Part shown: in pieces, positions 53,598 to 63,100 of the stretch | How the letters are laid out: every line of letters begins with the position of its first letter | Numbering within the stretch: position 1 is the stretch's first letter | From: an uncultured Acetatifactor sp. | GTDB taxonomy: Bacteria; Bacillota; Clostridia; Lachnospirales; Lachnospiraceae | NCBI GenBank assembly: GCA_934436245.1 | Contig: CAKSAM010000008.1 | Coordinates: 1-64,000, forward strand | Direction of reading: 5' to 3' | DNA: 64,000 bases | Program-made: the position numbers and the translations under genes | Notes under the pieces: generated by a model | The model's input: only the letters and a program-made list of their open reading frames with translations | Told to the model about the DNA's origin: nothing | The model's database searches: none

Positions 53598-54707
53598 ATG
53601 GAAGAATTTATCAAAGGTATGGATGTATCGACTTTGCCGGAAGAGGAAGCTCTTGGTGCAAGGTATTATGACGAAGGCAAAGAGGGGGATGCACTGGAGA
53701 TCCTGAAAAAATACGGTGCCAGCTCTCTGCGCATCCGTCTCTGGAACGATCCTTACAGTGAGGACGGCAAGCCCTACAGTGCCGGGACCAGTGATTTTAC
53801 CAAGCTGGTGGCATTGGCTTCGGCCGGTAAAAAGCTGGGTTACAGCTATCTGTTGGATCTGCATTACAGTGATTTCTGGGCAGATCCCGGCAAACAGTTC
53901 CCTCCCAAGGAGTGGGCGTATGCCGATGCGGATACGTTGGAGAAGCATGTGTATGACTACACAAAGGATGTGCTTTTGAAATTAAAGCGTCTCGATCTGC
54001 TTCCGGAGATGGTACAGGTGGGAAATGAGATCACCAATGGTCTGATGTGGCCCCACGGAAAATGGGACAACGTTGACAATATTGCAAGATTCATCAGCGC
54101 GGGCATCCGTGCGGTGAGAGAGGTATCCCCGGACAGTCGTGTGATGCTTCATCTGGACTGCGGTGGCAACAATGCCCGCTGCAGAGAATGGTTTGATGCC
54201 TATGTACAGAGAGGAGAGGACTTCGATATCATCGGATTGTCCTATTATCCTTTCTGGCATGGAACCATTGATGATCTGACTAATAATATGAACGATCTCT
54301 CTCAGAGATATCAGAAGGATATCATTGTGGCAGAGGTGTCCATGGGCTTCACCATGGAAGACTATGCAGACCGGGAAAAGCTGACACCGGAACAGCGCAA
54401 GGGCATGGCGACCAAGCCCCACCTTGCAGAGGCGGTGGAGTATCCCATGACACCGGAAGGACAGGCTGCCTTCATGCAGAAGGTCATGGAACGTATCGCA
54501 CAGGTTCCGGAGGGCAGAGGAACGGGCTTCTATTATTGGGAGCCTGCCTGGATCCCTGTGCCGGGCTGCGGTTGGGCAAACGAGGAGTCACTGAAATACA
54601 TTCAGGATCCCGGACCCGGGGGAAACGAATGGGCCAATCAGGCACTGTTCGACTATGATGGAAATGCACTGCCTGCATTGAAAGTCATCAGAGACTTTCA
54701 GAAGTAA
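53598..54707 (+). CDS. Endo-beta-1,4-galactanase (GH53), intracellular form
   Basis: It cleaves beta-1,4-galactan. The 369-residue protein has the GH53 barrel motifs: GMDVSTLPEEE at the start, LRIRLWNDPY, LLDLHYSDFWADPGKQ, acid/base Glu144 in VQVGNEITNGL, nucleophile Glu246 in IIVAEVSMGF, and GTGFYYWEPAWIP. There is no signal peptide or anchor, unlike secreted galactanases, so it should act in the cytoplasm on imported oligosaccharides. The ribosome site is weak (GGAGAC about 14 bases upstream). The gene lies within the transport operon. Confidence 0.93.
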   Translation: MEEFIKGMDVSTLPEEEALGARYYDEGKEGDALEILKKYGASSLRIRLWNDPYSEDGKPYSAGTSDFTKLVALASAGKKLGYSYLLDLHYSDFWADPGKQFPPKEWAYADADTLEKHVYDYTKDVLLKLKRLDLLPEMVQVGNEITNGLMWPHGKWDNVDNIARFISAGIRAVREVSPDSRVMLHLDCGGNNARCREWFDAYVQRGEDFDIIGLSYYPFWHGTIDDLTNNMNDLSQRYQKDIIVAEVSMGFTMEDYADREKLTPEQRKGMATKPHLAEAVEYPMTPEGQAAFMQKVMERIAQVPEGRGTGFYYWEPAWIPVPGCGWANEESLKYIQDPGPGGNEWANQALFDYDGNALPALKVIRDFQK

Positions 54708-54740
54708 TATAAGATGCCTAATGGCGAGATGGAGGAAAAG

Positions 54741-56579
54741 ATGGATAAGTTTATTGTGAATATCATTCACCGTCCGGAGATGGTTCCCGAGTATGCGGAA
54801 AAAGTAACCGGACACGGCAAAGAAGAGAATCTGGGCAGAAAAGCACTGTTAACAGAGTCTCTGGATATTTTCAAGTTTCAGCAGGAAACTGCGCACAAGA
54901 ACGGTTTAAAGACCACGATTCAGATGACCTATGCTTCTCTGTTCAATGACGAAGCAGTAGCACTGGCGAAAGCAGATCACGAGAAATACGGTGATGAGAT
55001 CGCACTGTCTCTGTTAGGACTGCCCTGCACAGAGTTCCGTGAGAAGTACAAGACCAAGGATTTCTGTATCTGGATGTTCTCCATGGAAGACAAGAAGTCT
55101 ATCGTGGATGATGTATTCGGCAAGTTCCATGAGAAGTTCGGTTTCTATCCCGAATCCACCGGTTCTTACTACATGGATGCAGAACTGACCAACTATATCA
55201 AAGCAACCTACCCCAGCGTGAAGTGTGAAGTTGCTACCTGTTGGGAGGAAGGCCCCAAGGCATATCATACCTGTAACAATTCCTGGTATACCTTTATGGA
55301 TGGCGGTCCCTGGGCTCCCTGGATCCCTTCCAAGCAGAACACCCATGCACCCGCAGCCAACGAGGCTGAGGACAGTGGTGTAGTAGCGATCCCTCACCTG
55401 TCCAGAGATCTGCTGGCATGTTATGACGGTAACGGCTCCAATTTCGGAACCCATCCCCAGAACGTACTGCGTGGTATGATCTATGACACCAAGACCTGGG
55501 AGTATCCTTACCTGTACAACCTGATCGACCAGTATCGTTCCCTGGAGAAGTACAACAACGGATATGCATACAACATGATGTTCGTAGGACCCGGCTGGCT
55601 GAACAAGATGGGCCGTTGGGAGCAGCCTTACGAACTGTTGAAGAAGAGCTATGAAGACGGTATGAAATATTATGGCGACCTGAAAAAGGAAGGCAAGCTG
55701 ACCGATATGACCATGGCTGAGTTTGCTGATTACTATCGTCAGAAGAAGACCTATACCGAGCCCGAGTGTGCTCTGTGGAGAGATATTCTGTACGGCTCCG
55801 ACAAGCAGCTGTTCTGGTACTGCGATCCCTTCATGCGTGCCTGCGTCAACATGGATCAGGGCGGCGCTATCGTAGATCTGCGTCCTTACGCTGCCAAGCT
55901 GGAGTGGCCGGTAGGTATCGGCACCAAGCATGTGACCGATGCATCCTATCCTTTCCTGATCCAGGAGAAGTACCGTGCAGGTTACTTCACCCACTATGCA
56001 GGAGAAGGTACCGTAAGAAGTGCCAAGTTAAAACACAACGGTGAAGAAGTGGATCTGTGCCTGTGCCGTACCAAGGCTCATTTCTCTCAGGAAGGCAGCA
56101 CCAGAATCCTGACACTGGATCCCGTAGACATCGAGTTCTACGATCTGACCGTAAAATTACAGACCATCGTTTCCTTCGAGGAAGGCAGCTCAGCGATCAA
56201 GATCGAGCGTAAGATCCTGGAGATGAGCGATCCGAACGCTGAAGTAGAACTGAATGAGTATATCGTAGCATGCTACGGTACCACAGAGTATTCCGAGGAT
56301 ATGCTGGGTATCACCTTAAGTACCAAGAAGGGCAGTGAAGTAGAGACCCTGGATTACGAGTACAAGTGCCGTGAGATGGAGAAGGCAGGCGCTGACGAAG
56401 TAAGAGCGGTGATCCCTCAGATCGAAACCGCAGTATCCATGAGCACCAATGCAGAAGGCGCTGTGGGATATGTGAAGGAAGGATACGCATTCTCCCCGAT
56501 GTTTACACTGGGTTACAATTCCAAGATCAAGGATAAGGAGGTCGTTGCAACATGGCTCAAGCTGGAAAAGGCAAATTAA
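54741..56579 (+). CDS. Unrecognised 612-residue protein in the galactan operon, possible carbohydrate-active enzyme
   Basis: GGAGG 5 bases before 54741 decides the start (MDKFIVNIIHRPEMVPEY); earlier ATGs at 54714 and 54729 fit less well. There is no signal peptide or membrane segment. The first about 370 residues are alpha/beta with many Trp and Tyr (NNSWYTFMDGGPWAPWIPS, WWLxx-free, IPHLSRDLLACYDGNGSNFGTHP, FVGPGWLNKMGRWEQPYELL); the rest is beta-rich (about 400-600), like a sugar-enzyme sandwich domain. The first half faintly recalls GH57/polysaccharide-deacetylase barrels, but I cannot identify a family or catalytic residues. Its place 34 bases after GH53 suggests action on the released oligosaccharides. 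Confidence 0.6.
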   Translation: MDKFIVNIIHRPEMVPEYAEKVTGHGKEENLGRKALLTESLDIFKFQQETAHKNGLKTTIQMTYASLFNDEAVALAKADHEKYGDEIALSLLGLPCTEFREKYKTKDFCIWMFSMEDKKSIVDDVFGKFHEKFGFYPESTGSYYMDAELTNYIKATYPSVKCEVATCWEEGPKAYHTCNNSWYTFMDGGPWAPWIPSKQNTHAPAANEAEDSGVVAIPHLSRDLLACYDGNGSNFGTHPQNVLRGMIYDTKTWEYPYLYNLIDQYRSLEKYNNGYAYNMMFVGPGWLNKMGRWEQPYELLKKSYEDGMKYYGDLKKEGKLTDMTMAEFADYYRQKKTYTEPECALWRDILYGSDKQLFWYCDPFMRACVNMDQGGAIVDLRPYAAKLEWPVGIGTKHVTDASYPFLIQEKYRAGYFTHYAGEGTVRSAKLKHNGEEVDLCLCRTKAHFSQEGSTRILTLDPVDIEFYDLTVKLQTIVSFEEGSSAIKIERKILEMSDPNAEVELNEYIVACYGTTEYSEDMLGITLSTKKGSEVETLDYEYKCREMEKAGADEVRAVIPQIETAVSMSTNAEGAVGYVKEGYAFSPMFTLGYNSKIKDKEVVATWLKLEKAN

Positions 56580-56770
56580 ATTACAGATGTCCCTCTTGCT
56601 TCATGAGAGATATTGATATGGATATGTTCTACGATAAGGATAAGAAGGAATACTACTGTCTGCGTTGTCAGTACAGAGGCTCCGAGGAAGATGTCCTGCA
56701 GAAAAATGAAATGGCAAGATTCCGTTATGGCGCTATGTATGAGCGTTACAATAAATTCGATTTTGACTGA
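56552..56770 (+). CDS. Small zinc-ribbon protein
   Basis: The 72-residue protein overlaps the preceding gene by 28 bases and has GGAGG in that overlap, so translation is coupled. Two CxxC pairs (CPSC, CLRC), 23 residues apart, form a zinc ribbon; the rest is charged. No other domain is recognisable. It ends the galactan operon, just before a terminator. Its function is unknown. Confidence 0.75.
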   Translation: MAQAGKGKLNYRCPSCFMRDIDMDMFYDKDKKEYYCLRCQYRGSEEDVLQKNEMARFRYGAMYERYNKFDFD

Positions 56771-56783
56771 TAACGGATATTGA

Positions 56784-56812
56784 AAAAAGGGGCTGTTTTA
56801 CAGTCCCTTTTT
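56784..56812. terminator. Bidirectional terminator
   Basis: A 12-bp stem (56784-56795 with 56801-56812, one G-T) with A run on the left and T run on the right. It ends the galactan operon and overlaps the last codons of the convergent DUF2752 gene. Confidence 0.85.
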
Positions 56813-57217
56813 GATTGAGTAAAGAAAGCTTTTTGTAAAATCTATCTCCACGATTGGCGAATGTGTCAGGTGTCTTATGATAAAACATAACAGAAACAGG
56901 ATCCCTATGATAAAAGCCCCGTTGTTTATCACCTTATCCGATAAGTGAATTATTTTCGTTTTACTGAGTACAAAAATAACCATGATAAACAATACCACTG
57001 GCCATAGAGGTTGATAATAAAAAGCTCTTAGAATATCACCGTTTAATGCGCACAAAAAAGCTCTGGTCATTCCGCAAAAAGGACAAGGAATCCCCAAAAA
57101 GAAAAACAACGGACACTGGTATCCTACAAACCACAGAAATAACAGGAACAGCGAAATAATAAGAAGAAATAGGATGCGTTTTGTATTTTTTTTCATGCTC
57201 CACAATCTATCAACCAT
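56798..57217 (-). CDS. DUF2752 membrane protein
   Basis: The protein has about 139 residues (or 132 from the ATG at 57196, which reads MKKNTKRILFLL). The family signature GIPCPFCGMTRAF is clear, within three to four hydrophobic helices. DUF2752 proteins are small membrane proteins of unknown role, often found next to TM2-domain genes, as here. The ribosome site is poor for either start. Confidence 0.82.
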   Translation of the reverse strand: MVDRLWSMKKNTKRILFLLIISLFLLFLWFVGYQCPLFFFLGIPCPFCGMTRAFLCALNGDILRAFYYQPLWPVVLFIMVIFVLSKTKIIHLSDKVINNGAFIIGILFLLCFIIRHLTHSPIVEIDFTKSFLYSIKKGL

Positions 57218-57243
57218 ATGTTTACCGGTTTTATTATAAAAAC

Positions 57244-57278
57244 AAAAAAGCTTTTGCCTGAAACGACAAAAGCTTTTT
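57244..57278. terminator. Bidirectional hairpin between DUF2752 and TM2 genes
   Basis: AAAAAAGCTTTTG (57244-57256) pairs with CAAAAGCTTTTT (57267-57278). On the minus strand it would end the TM2 transcript. Confidence 0.7.
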
Positions 57279-57289
57279 CCGTTTTTGCA

Positions 57290-57529
57290 TTATGCGGTAT
57301 ATTTTCCACCTACAAATACAAGCTCATCGGAACCTGCATAAGCGGAACCATATGCCTTGGAAAGAGCGATGATCCAGTCGATCAGACTCCATACACCACA
57401 ACCACCAACGGTGATGAGCTTCAAGATTCCGAGACCAATCTGACCTCTGACAAATCTATCAACACCCAACTCTCCAAGTAAGAAACAGAATACCCATGCA
57501 AATACATGCTTGTTAACGCGCTTTTCCAT
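57290..57529 (-). CDS. TM2 domain protein
   Basis: The 79-residue protein has the TM2 pattern: [32 protein letters not shown] and [12 protein letters not shown], two helices joined by the short DRF loop. AAAGGAGGGG stands 8 bases before the ATG and a TTGACA-17-CATAAT promoter lies upstream. Function is unknown in bacteria. Confidence 0.9.
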   Translation of the reverse strand: MEKRVNKHVFAWVFCFLLGELGVDRFVRGQIGLGILKLITVGGCGVWSLIDWIIALSKAYGSAYAGSDELVFVGGKYTA

Positions 57530-57566
57530 TTAGAAAGCCCCTCCTTTGTATTAAAGTGATAAAATA

Positions 57567-57595
57567 ATTATGAACCATCAGGAAGAAAATGTCAA
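57567..57595 (-). promoter_or_regulatory. Promoter of the TM2 gene
   Basis: On the minus strand TTGACA (57595-57590), 17 bases, CATAAT (57572-57567). Confidence 0.75.
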
Positions 57596-57629
57596 TTAAT
57601 AAACAAAAATTCTTCTGAAAAATGTACTT

Positions 57630-57917
57630 TTATAAATAATTATTGGTGGAACGTTTCAAAATAAAACGTACATTGTAGCCGGATTCATCACAGATTGTGC
57701 GGACAATCTCTTCCGCAGCATCCTTTACATTGTCATTGATACATATGATGCAGGCATCCTTTTTTCTGTTGAAGAAAGAAGATTTCGGCCAGCGGATATA
57801 ATAAGAGATCCTGTTTTTTAAAAGAGCTCTTTCGATGAGCTGCTTACAATCGAGATCGGAAACTTCGCATAATTCAATTTCGTTATTGACTTTTAAAGTT
57901 GTATACAGCGGCTGCAT
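57630..57917 (-). CDS. Small uncharacterised protein
   Basis: The 95-residue soluble protein has GGAGG 7 bases before its ATG. The alternation of strands and helices (VNNEIELCEVSDLDCKQLIERALLKNRISYYI ... ACIICINDNVKDAAEEIVRTI) suggests a small alpha/beta, ferredoxin-like fold resembling DUF2007-type signal proteins, but I cannot assign it. It is transcribed with the TM2 and DUF2752 orientation but from its own upstream region. Confidence 0.6.
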   Translation of the reverse strand: MQPLYTTLKVNNEIELCEVSDLDCKQLIERALLKNRISYYIRWPKSSFFNRKKDACIICINDNVKDAAEEIVRTICDESGYNVRFILKRSTNNYL

Positions 57918-57989
57918 GATGTCACCTCCAATGAAATTACAATGCGATTATAGCACAGATTCTTGGAAGAGCGCAAGTAGCGCTTGCAC

Positions 57990-58018
57990 TTGACGGGGTA
58001 TCCGTAAGAAGGTAGAAT
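57990..58018 (+). promoter_or_regulatory. Promoter of the 58133 gene
   Basis: TTGACG (57990-57995), 17 bases, TAGAAT (58013-58018). Confidence 0.7.
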
Positions 58019-58132
58019 ATAATTATCCGGAAGATGATTCCAGTACTGGAACAGCATTTTATGAATGGAGTTCTGAGCAGCCGGATATGTCAGCAATACA
58101 ATAAAGAGATGGAAGAGAAAGGAGATCACACC

Positions 58133-58411
58133 ATGGATTTTATAGAGAAAATTGGAGATACCATTACAGAAAAAGGAAAAGTAGCAGCAGATAAGGCAAA
58201 GGAACTGGCAGCTATTGCTAATCTGAAGAGTCAGATTTCTACCTGTGAAGAAGTCATGAAGAAAAATTATCTGGAGATTGGCAAGATTTATTTTGAACAG
58301 TACAGTGATATGCCGGAACCTCCGTTTGAAAAACAATGTGAGATCATTAAGAACAGCCAGAAAGCCATTGCAGATCTGCAGGAAAAGATTGAACAGCTGA
58401 AAACAAAATAA
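58133..58411 (+). CDS. Small coiled-coil protein of unknown function
   Basis: AAAGGAG upstream supports a start at 58133 (MDFIEKIGDTITEKGK), giving 92 residues. The sequence is almost entirely helical and charged: an amphipathic start, AADKAKELAAIANLKSQIS, and a C-terminal heptad segment IKNSQKAIADLQEKIEQL. Similar short proteins, sometimes with a zinc ribbon appended, are frequent in Lachnospiraceae; this one has none. Role unknown. Confidence 0.65.
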   Translation: MDFIEKIGDTITEKGKVAADKAKELAAIANLKSQISTCEEVMKKNYLEIGKIYFEQYSDMPEPPFEKQCEIIKNSQKAIADLQEKIEQLKTK

Positions 58412-58424
58412 AACGGAATGACAA

Positions 58425-58462
58425 AAATAAAAACAGGGTTGACAGTAGCGCTGTTTTTATTT
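58425..58462 (+). terminator. Terminator overlapping the next promoter
   Basis: AAATAAAAACAG (58425-58436) pairs perfectly with CTGTTTTTATTT (58451-58462). The loop contains the -35 of the tetR-type promoter. Confidence 0.7.
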
Positions 58463-58467
58463 ATAAT
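58439..58467 (+). promoter_or_regulatory. Promoter of the TetR-family gene
   Basis: TTGACA (58439-58444), 17 bases, TATAAT (58462-58467), a consensus promoter embedded in the terminator of the previous gene. Confidence 0.85.
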
Positions 58468-58472
58468 CGAAC

Positions 58473-58487
58473 CATAACAATGTTATG
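58473..58487 (+). promoter_or_regulatory. TetR-type operator at the regulator's own start site
   Basis: CATAACA-A-TGTTATG, a perfect 7-bp inverted repeat at about +1 to +14 of the promoter. The same 15-bp core recurs at 59376-59390 before the ABC operon. The following 190-nt leader contains two further hairpins (TACGATTTC/GAAATCGTA and AGAAGGC/GCCTTCT). Confidence 0.8.
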
Positions 58488-58677
58488 TGAACAGATGAAC
58501 ATATGATATTACGATTTCAAGAGCGCAAAGAGCGGAGAAATCGTATTATGAAACAAAAACGCACCGGTAGAAGGCACACACTGACTGCTTGCAGGAGGGG
58601 CTGCCTTCTATGAGAGGAGTAAACAAACATAAACAAACATAAGTAAGAAGGGCGAATAGCCCCGGAAAGGGACTAAA

Positions 58678-59316
58678 ATGTCGGTCAGAAAAGAATCACC
58701 GGATGACAATAAGGAGACCAGAAAGCATCTTCTGGAATGTGCAAAAAAAGAATTTCTGGAAAAAGGATATATGAAGGCTTCCTTGCGAAATATCTGTAAA
58801 GAAGCCGGTGTGACTACCGGAGCGTTATATTTTTTCTTTAAGGATAAGGAAGACTTATTCGGAGCATTGGTGGAAGGACCCTTGAGACAGCTCTATATGG
58901 CAATGGAAGAGCACTATGCCACGGAGCTTCACAATGGAGATCAGGCAGCACAGCTGAATCCGGAATGCTACGGGGATCTGGAGGCTTCCAGGCAGATCGT
59001 TCAACATATGTATGCCAACAGGGATGCTTTCCTGCTGCTGCTTACAAAAGCGCAGGGATCCCGCTTTGAAAATTGTACGGAGGAAATCGTGGATATTTCC
59101 GAACAGCAATACAGAAGATTGTGTGATACGGTGACCAATGCTGCAGGAAAGCCGAGAGTTGATGATTATATGACACATTGGATGGCACATATTATGGTAG
59201 ATACTTTTTCACATTTGTTTTTACATGAACCGGAGGAAAGTGTGGCATTAAAGCATGTGGATGATCTTACCAGATATCTGATCCGGGGATGGATGGGCAT
59301 GATGACAGAACTATAA
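58678..59316 (+). CDS. TetR/AcrR family regulator of the adjacent ABC system
   Basis: The 212-residue protein has the N-terminal TetR helix-turn-helix (LLECAKKEFLEKGYMKASLRNICKEAGVTTGALYFFFKDKEDLF) and a helical ligand domain with no recognisable motif. Identical palindromes lie in front of this gene and of the ABC operon, so it most likely represses both and is released by an unknown ligand, possibly an antibiotic or lipid. Confidence 0.92.
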   Translation: MSVRKESPDDNKETRKHLLECAKKEFLEKGYMKASLRNICKEAGVTTGALYFFFKDKEDLFGALVEGPLRQLYMAMEEHYATELHNGDQAAQLNPECYGDLEASRQIVQHMYANRDAFLLLLTKAQGSRFENCTEEIVDISEQQYRRLCDTVTNAAGKPRVDDYMTHWMAHIMVDTFSHLFLHEPEESVALKHVDDLTRYLIRGWMGMMTEL

Positions 59317-59370
59317 AATACAGAGCACTCTGACGGAGAGAATGTCTTCTGAGGAGTGCAATTTCAGACC

Positions 59371-59395
59371 ATTAACATAACAGTGTTATGTTAAT
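59371..59395 (+). promoter_or_regulatory. TetR-type operator of the ABC operon
   Basis: A perfect 12-bp inverted repeat (59371-59382 with 59384-59395, one central G). Its core CATAACA-G-TGTTATG equals the site before the regulator gene. Confidence 0.85.
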
Positions 59396-59430
59396 GAAAA
59401 TCATTATCAATAAGAACGAGGAGGAAGGAT

Positions 59431-60132
59431 ATGTATCTGGAAGTAAAAGACCTGAAGAAAAGTTACGGCGAGGGCGGCGGTTATGTGCAGGTATTAAAGG
59501 GAATCACTGCAGGAGTGGAAAAAGGTGAAATGTGTGTCATTCAGGGTACCAGTGGCTCCGGAAAATCCACACTGCTCAACTGTATCGGAGGACTGGATAC
59601 GGTAGATTCCGGATCGATTGTCGTAGACGGGATGGAAGTAGCAGGACTTGGAAGCAAGGCATTGTCCGATTATCGGAGAGATAAGCTGGGGTTTATTTTT
59701 CAGTTTTATAATCTGGTTCCTAACCTGACGGTGAAAGAGAATATTCAGGTCTGTCAGTACCTGACGAAGAATCCCTTGAATCTGGAGGAATTGTTGCAGG
59801 TATTGGGACTGACAGAACATCAGAACAAGTTTCCCGCACAGCTCTCCGGCGGACAACAGCAGCGCTGTGCCATTGCCAGGGCACTGATCAAAAATCCCAG
59901 CCTTCTGTTGTGTGATGAGCCCACGGGTGCGCTGGATTCCAAAACCTCCAGAGACATTCTGATGCTGTTGGAGGATATCAACAGACAGTATGGAGCCACT
60001 ATGCTGATCGTTACACATAACAATTCCATCAAAAATATGGTGCATCAGGTCATAATGATCAGAGACGGACAGATCAGTAAGAACTATCGGAATGAGAAAC
60101 GGGTCCCTGCGGCAGAACTGGAGGATTTGTAG
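59431..60132 (+). CDS. MacB/LolD-type ABC transporter ATP-binding protein
   Basis: The 233-residue ATPase has Walker A GTSGSGKSTLLN, Q-loop FIFQFYNLVPNLTVKENI, signature LSGGQQQRCAIARAL and Walker B LLLCDEPTGALDS, with the FtsE/MacB-type spacing. It pairs with the FtsX-domain protein whose ATG follows the stop by 1 base. GGAGGAAGG precedes its ATG, after the TetR operator. The pair resembles peptide-antibiotic resistance or lipoprotein-release machines. Confidence 0.95.
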   Translation: MYLEVKDLKKSYGEGGGYVQVLKGITAGVEKGEMCVIQGTSGSGKSTLLNCIGGLDTVDSGSIVVDGMEVAGLGSKALSDYRRDKLGFIFQFYNLVPNLTVKENIQVCQYLTKNPLNLEELLQVLGLTEHQNKFPAQLSGGQQQRCAIARALIKNPSLLLCDEPTGALDSKTSRDILMLLEDINRQYGATMLIVTHNNSIKNMVHQVIMIRDGQISKNYRNEKRVPAAELEDL

Positions 60133-60133
60133 C

Positions 60134-63100
60134 ATGCAGAGGATATTAAGCAAACGGGTACTTCGGGATATCATGGAAAATCTGTTACGGTATCTGGCAC
60201 TGTTTTTCCTGGTGGCACTGGCCATGTATATGGTGGTGGCTATCGTGGGAGCGTCGGAGACCATCATGCAGGGAACAGAGGAGAGTGCCGCTGTTCATCA
60301 CAGAGAAGACGGACAGTTTGGTGTTTTTGTTCCGTTGACGGAAAAGGAGATCGCACAGATCACAGATAAAGGTGTGACGGTACAGCAGGATTTTTCACTG
60401 GATTTTCATCAGGGCCAGGCTACCTTACGTATCTATCAGGCGAGAGAGAAGATAGATCTGTTTGCTCCTGAACAGGGGGCAGAGCTGCCCATGCAGGGCG
60501 AGATCCTGCTGGAACAGCACTATGCGGAAAAACATGAACTGGGGTTAGGGGATACCCTTACCGTAGGAAACAGGGAGTTTACTGTTGTGGGAATCGGAAG
60601 CACACCGGATTACGATGCAACATATGAGAAAACATCAGATACCACTGTGGACAGCAATCTGTTTGGAGTCGGATTTGTCACAGCAGAGGATTACGAAGCA
60701 CTGAAAGTGGGCGGACAGAATTTCCGGACGGAGGATTACACCTACACCTATCTGCTGAACGGAGCCATGACGGATCAGGAACTGAAGGAACTGCTACAGT
60801 CCTTCGAACTGGACCGCAGCAAGGTGACAGATACCTATTTCCTGGAAATGCTGGCAGATGCAGAAGAAACGAAAAATGATATGCAGGACGGTATCCGGGA
60901 ACTGCTGGATGGCGTGAATGAGCTGGCGGACGGCGTAGATGAACTGGCAGAGCATAATACGGATCTGACGGATGCGGCAGATACCTTGTTTGATGCCATG
61001 CTGGAACAGGTAAATGACAGCCTGGCGGATGCCGGTGTGGAGGTGACGCTGACTTCGTCAAATTACGAACAGCAGCTGAACACCATGATTGCCAATCCCC
61101 ATGCTTATACCGCATCCATGCGGCAGGATCTGCAGGATATAAAAAAATCGCTGGACGAATTGCAGGAGTTCCGGGACGGTGTGAAATCCTACACGGATGG
61201 TGTCAATGCGGCTTCCGCCGGAGGCAGCACACTGGTGGGCGGTATGAGTAAGATCACGGAGAACAGTGCTGCACTGAACCAGGGAGCCGATGGGATTTTC
61301 AATGCCATTCTGGGTATGGTCAATGAACAGTTAAAGGCTCAGCTGCAGCCATATGCGGCTTATGGGATCACCTTTTCCGGACTGACAGCGGACGGTTACG
61401 GAGAACAGCTGGATCGGCTGGCAGCCATGTTTACCGGACTTGGGGTTCCCCAGGCAGCAACACAGCTGTCTGCGGTAAAGAGCCAGTTGGATACGGCCGC
61501 TCAGTTCCGGGATGGCGTGAAGGCTTATACTGCCGGCGTCGGAGAGGCATCAGGAGGAACACAGCAATTATTTCAGGGACTGAGTACTCTATATACTGCC
61601 AGTGAACCGCTGGTGGATGGTACGGACGCTGTAGTGGATGCTCTGATGGACATGGTGGAAGCCCAGCTGAAAGAAAGTGACATCAATGTAGAACTGACTG
61701 CCGACAATTATAAGGAAGAACTGGACCGGTTGTTGGCAGAGGGCAGCAGTATTGATATGAAATGGAAGGATTCTCTGAAGGATGCAAAGGAAACGCTGGC
61801 AGATCTGGAAGACTTCCGACAGGGAATCATCGATTATACGGATGCGGTGGATGAAATTGCCGATGGCAGCTGGGAACTTCGGGATGGCGTGCAGGAACTG
61901 CAGGATGAAGCCAATGATATGATCGAAGAGTATTTTACTTTTGATATTGACAATCTGACACAGTTCCTGGTGGCAGAGGACAATCCCAGAATTGATGCAG
62001 CTGCGGGGGATGTGGTCATCAATAGGTTTGCCGGTATTCTGGCCGGAATTATTCTCATGGTCCTGTTTACTTATGTGATCTCCGTATTTGTGATACATAA
62101 TATTGAAAAGGAAAGCAGTGTCATTGGTGCATTATATGCCCTGGGTGTGACCAGGGGACAATTATTGTTCCACTATCTGTTAAATCCCATGCTGATCTCT
62201 TTCCTGGGCGGTGCCGTCGGATGTATCCTGGGATTTTCCAAATACGGAACAGGCTGGCAGATGGGAGATAGTATCGCATATTATTCTCTGCCGCCTATGC
62301 GGATCGTAACGCCCGGATATCTGCTTTTTTACAGCCTGATCATGCCACCTGTGACGGCTGCAGTGGTAAATTATCTGGTGATCAATAAAAAGTTAAAACG
62401 GTCGGCTCTGTCACTGCTTCGTAATGAGCAGACGGCAGGAAAAGCCGGCAGAATACAGAACATGAATCTGGGAAATATGAAATTCCTGCTCAGATTCCAG
62501 ATCAGACAGATGCTGCGGGAAATACGCTCTGCATTTGCTGTTGTGATCGGTATGTTCATCTGCCTGCTGATCCTGATGATGTCCATAGACTGTGCGGTAC
62601 TGTGTATCAATTTTGGAAACGCCTGTCTGGAAGAAACAAAATATGCTTATATGTATACTTATAAATATCCTACAGAGGATGTTCCGGAGGGAGGAACACC
62701 GGCGTATGTGGAGAATCTGAAAAAGGAAGCCTATGGATACAATCTGGATGTGACAGTGATGGGGATTGATGACGACAATCCGTATTTTCCCATCGTGACT
62801 GCCGACAAGAAAAATGAGATCGTGATCTCCAGTGCTGCGGCGCAGAAATTCGGAGTGAAGGTGGGAGAGAAGCTGGTACTATCCGATGAGGTGAATGAGA
62901 GAGATTATGCATTCACTGTGAAAAATATTGTGAATTTTACATCCGGCGTCTATGTTTTCCTGGACAGGGATGTTATGCAGGAATTGTTTGATCAGGAAGA
63001 CGATTATTATAATGTCGTGTTTGCGGATCATGCACTGGATATTGATAATGGCAGATTATATGCCACAGTATCCAAAGAAAATGTGGAGGAAAGCTCACAG

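Noticed and set aside
55014..55994. 326-codon minus-strand frame opposite the 612-residue gene
   Set aside because: It is a shadow of the coding strand, lacks a ribosome site and no family is recognisable, while the plus frame has a GGAGG site and operon context.
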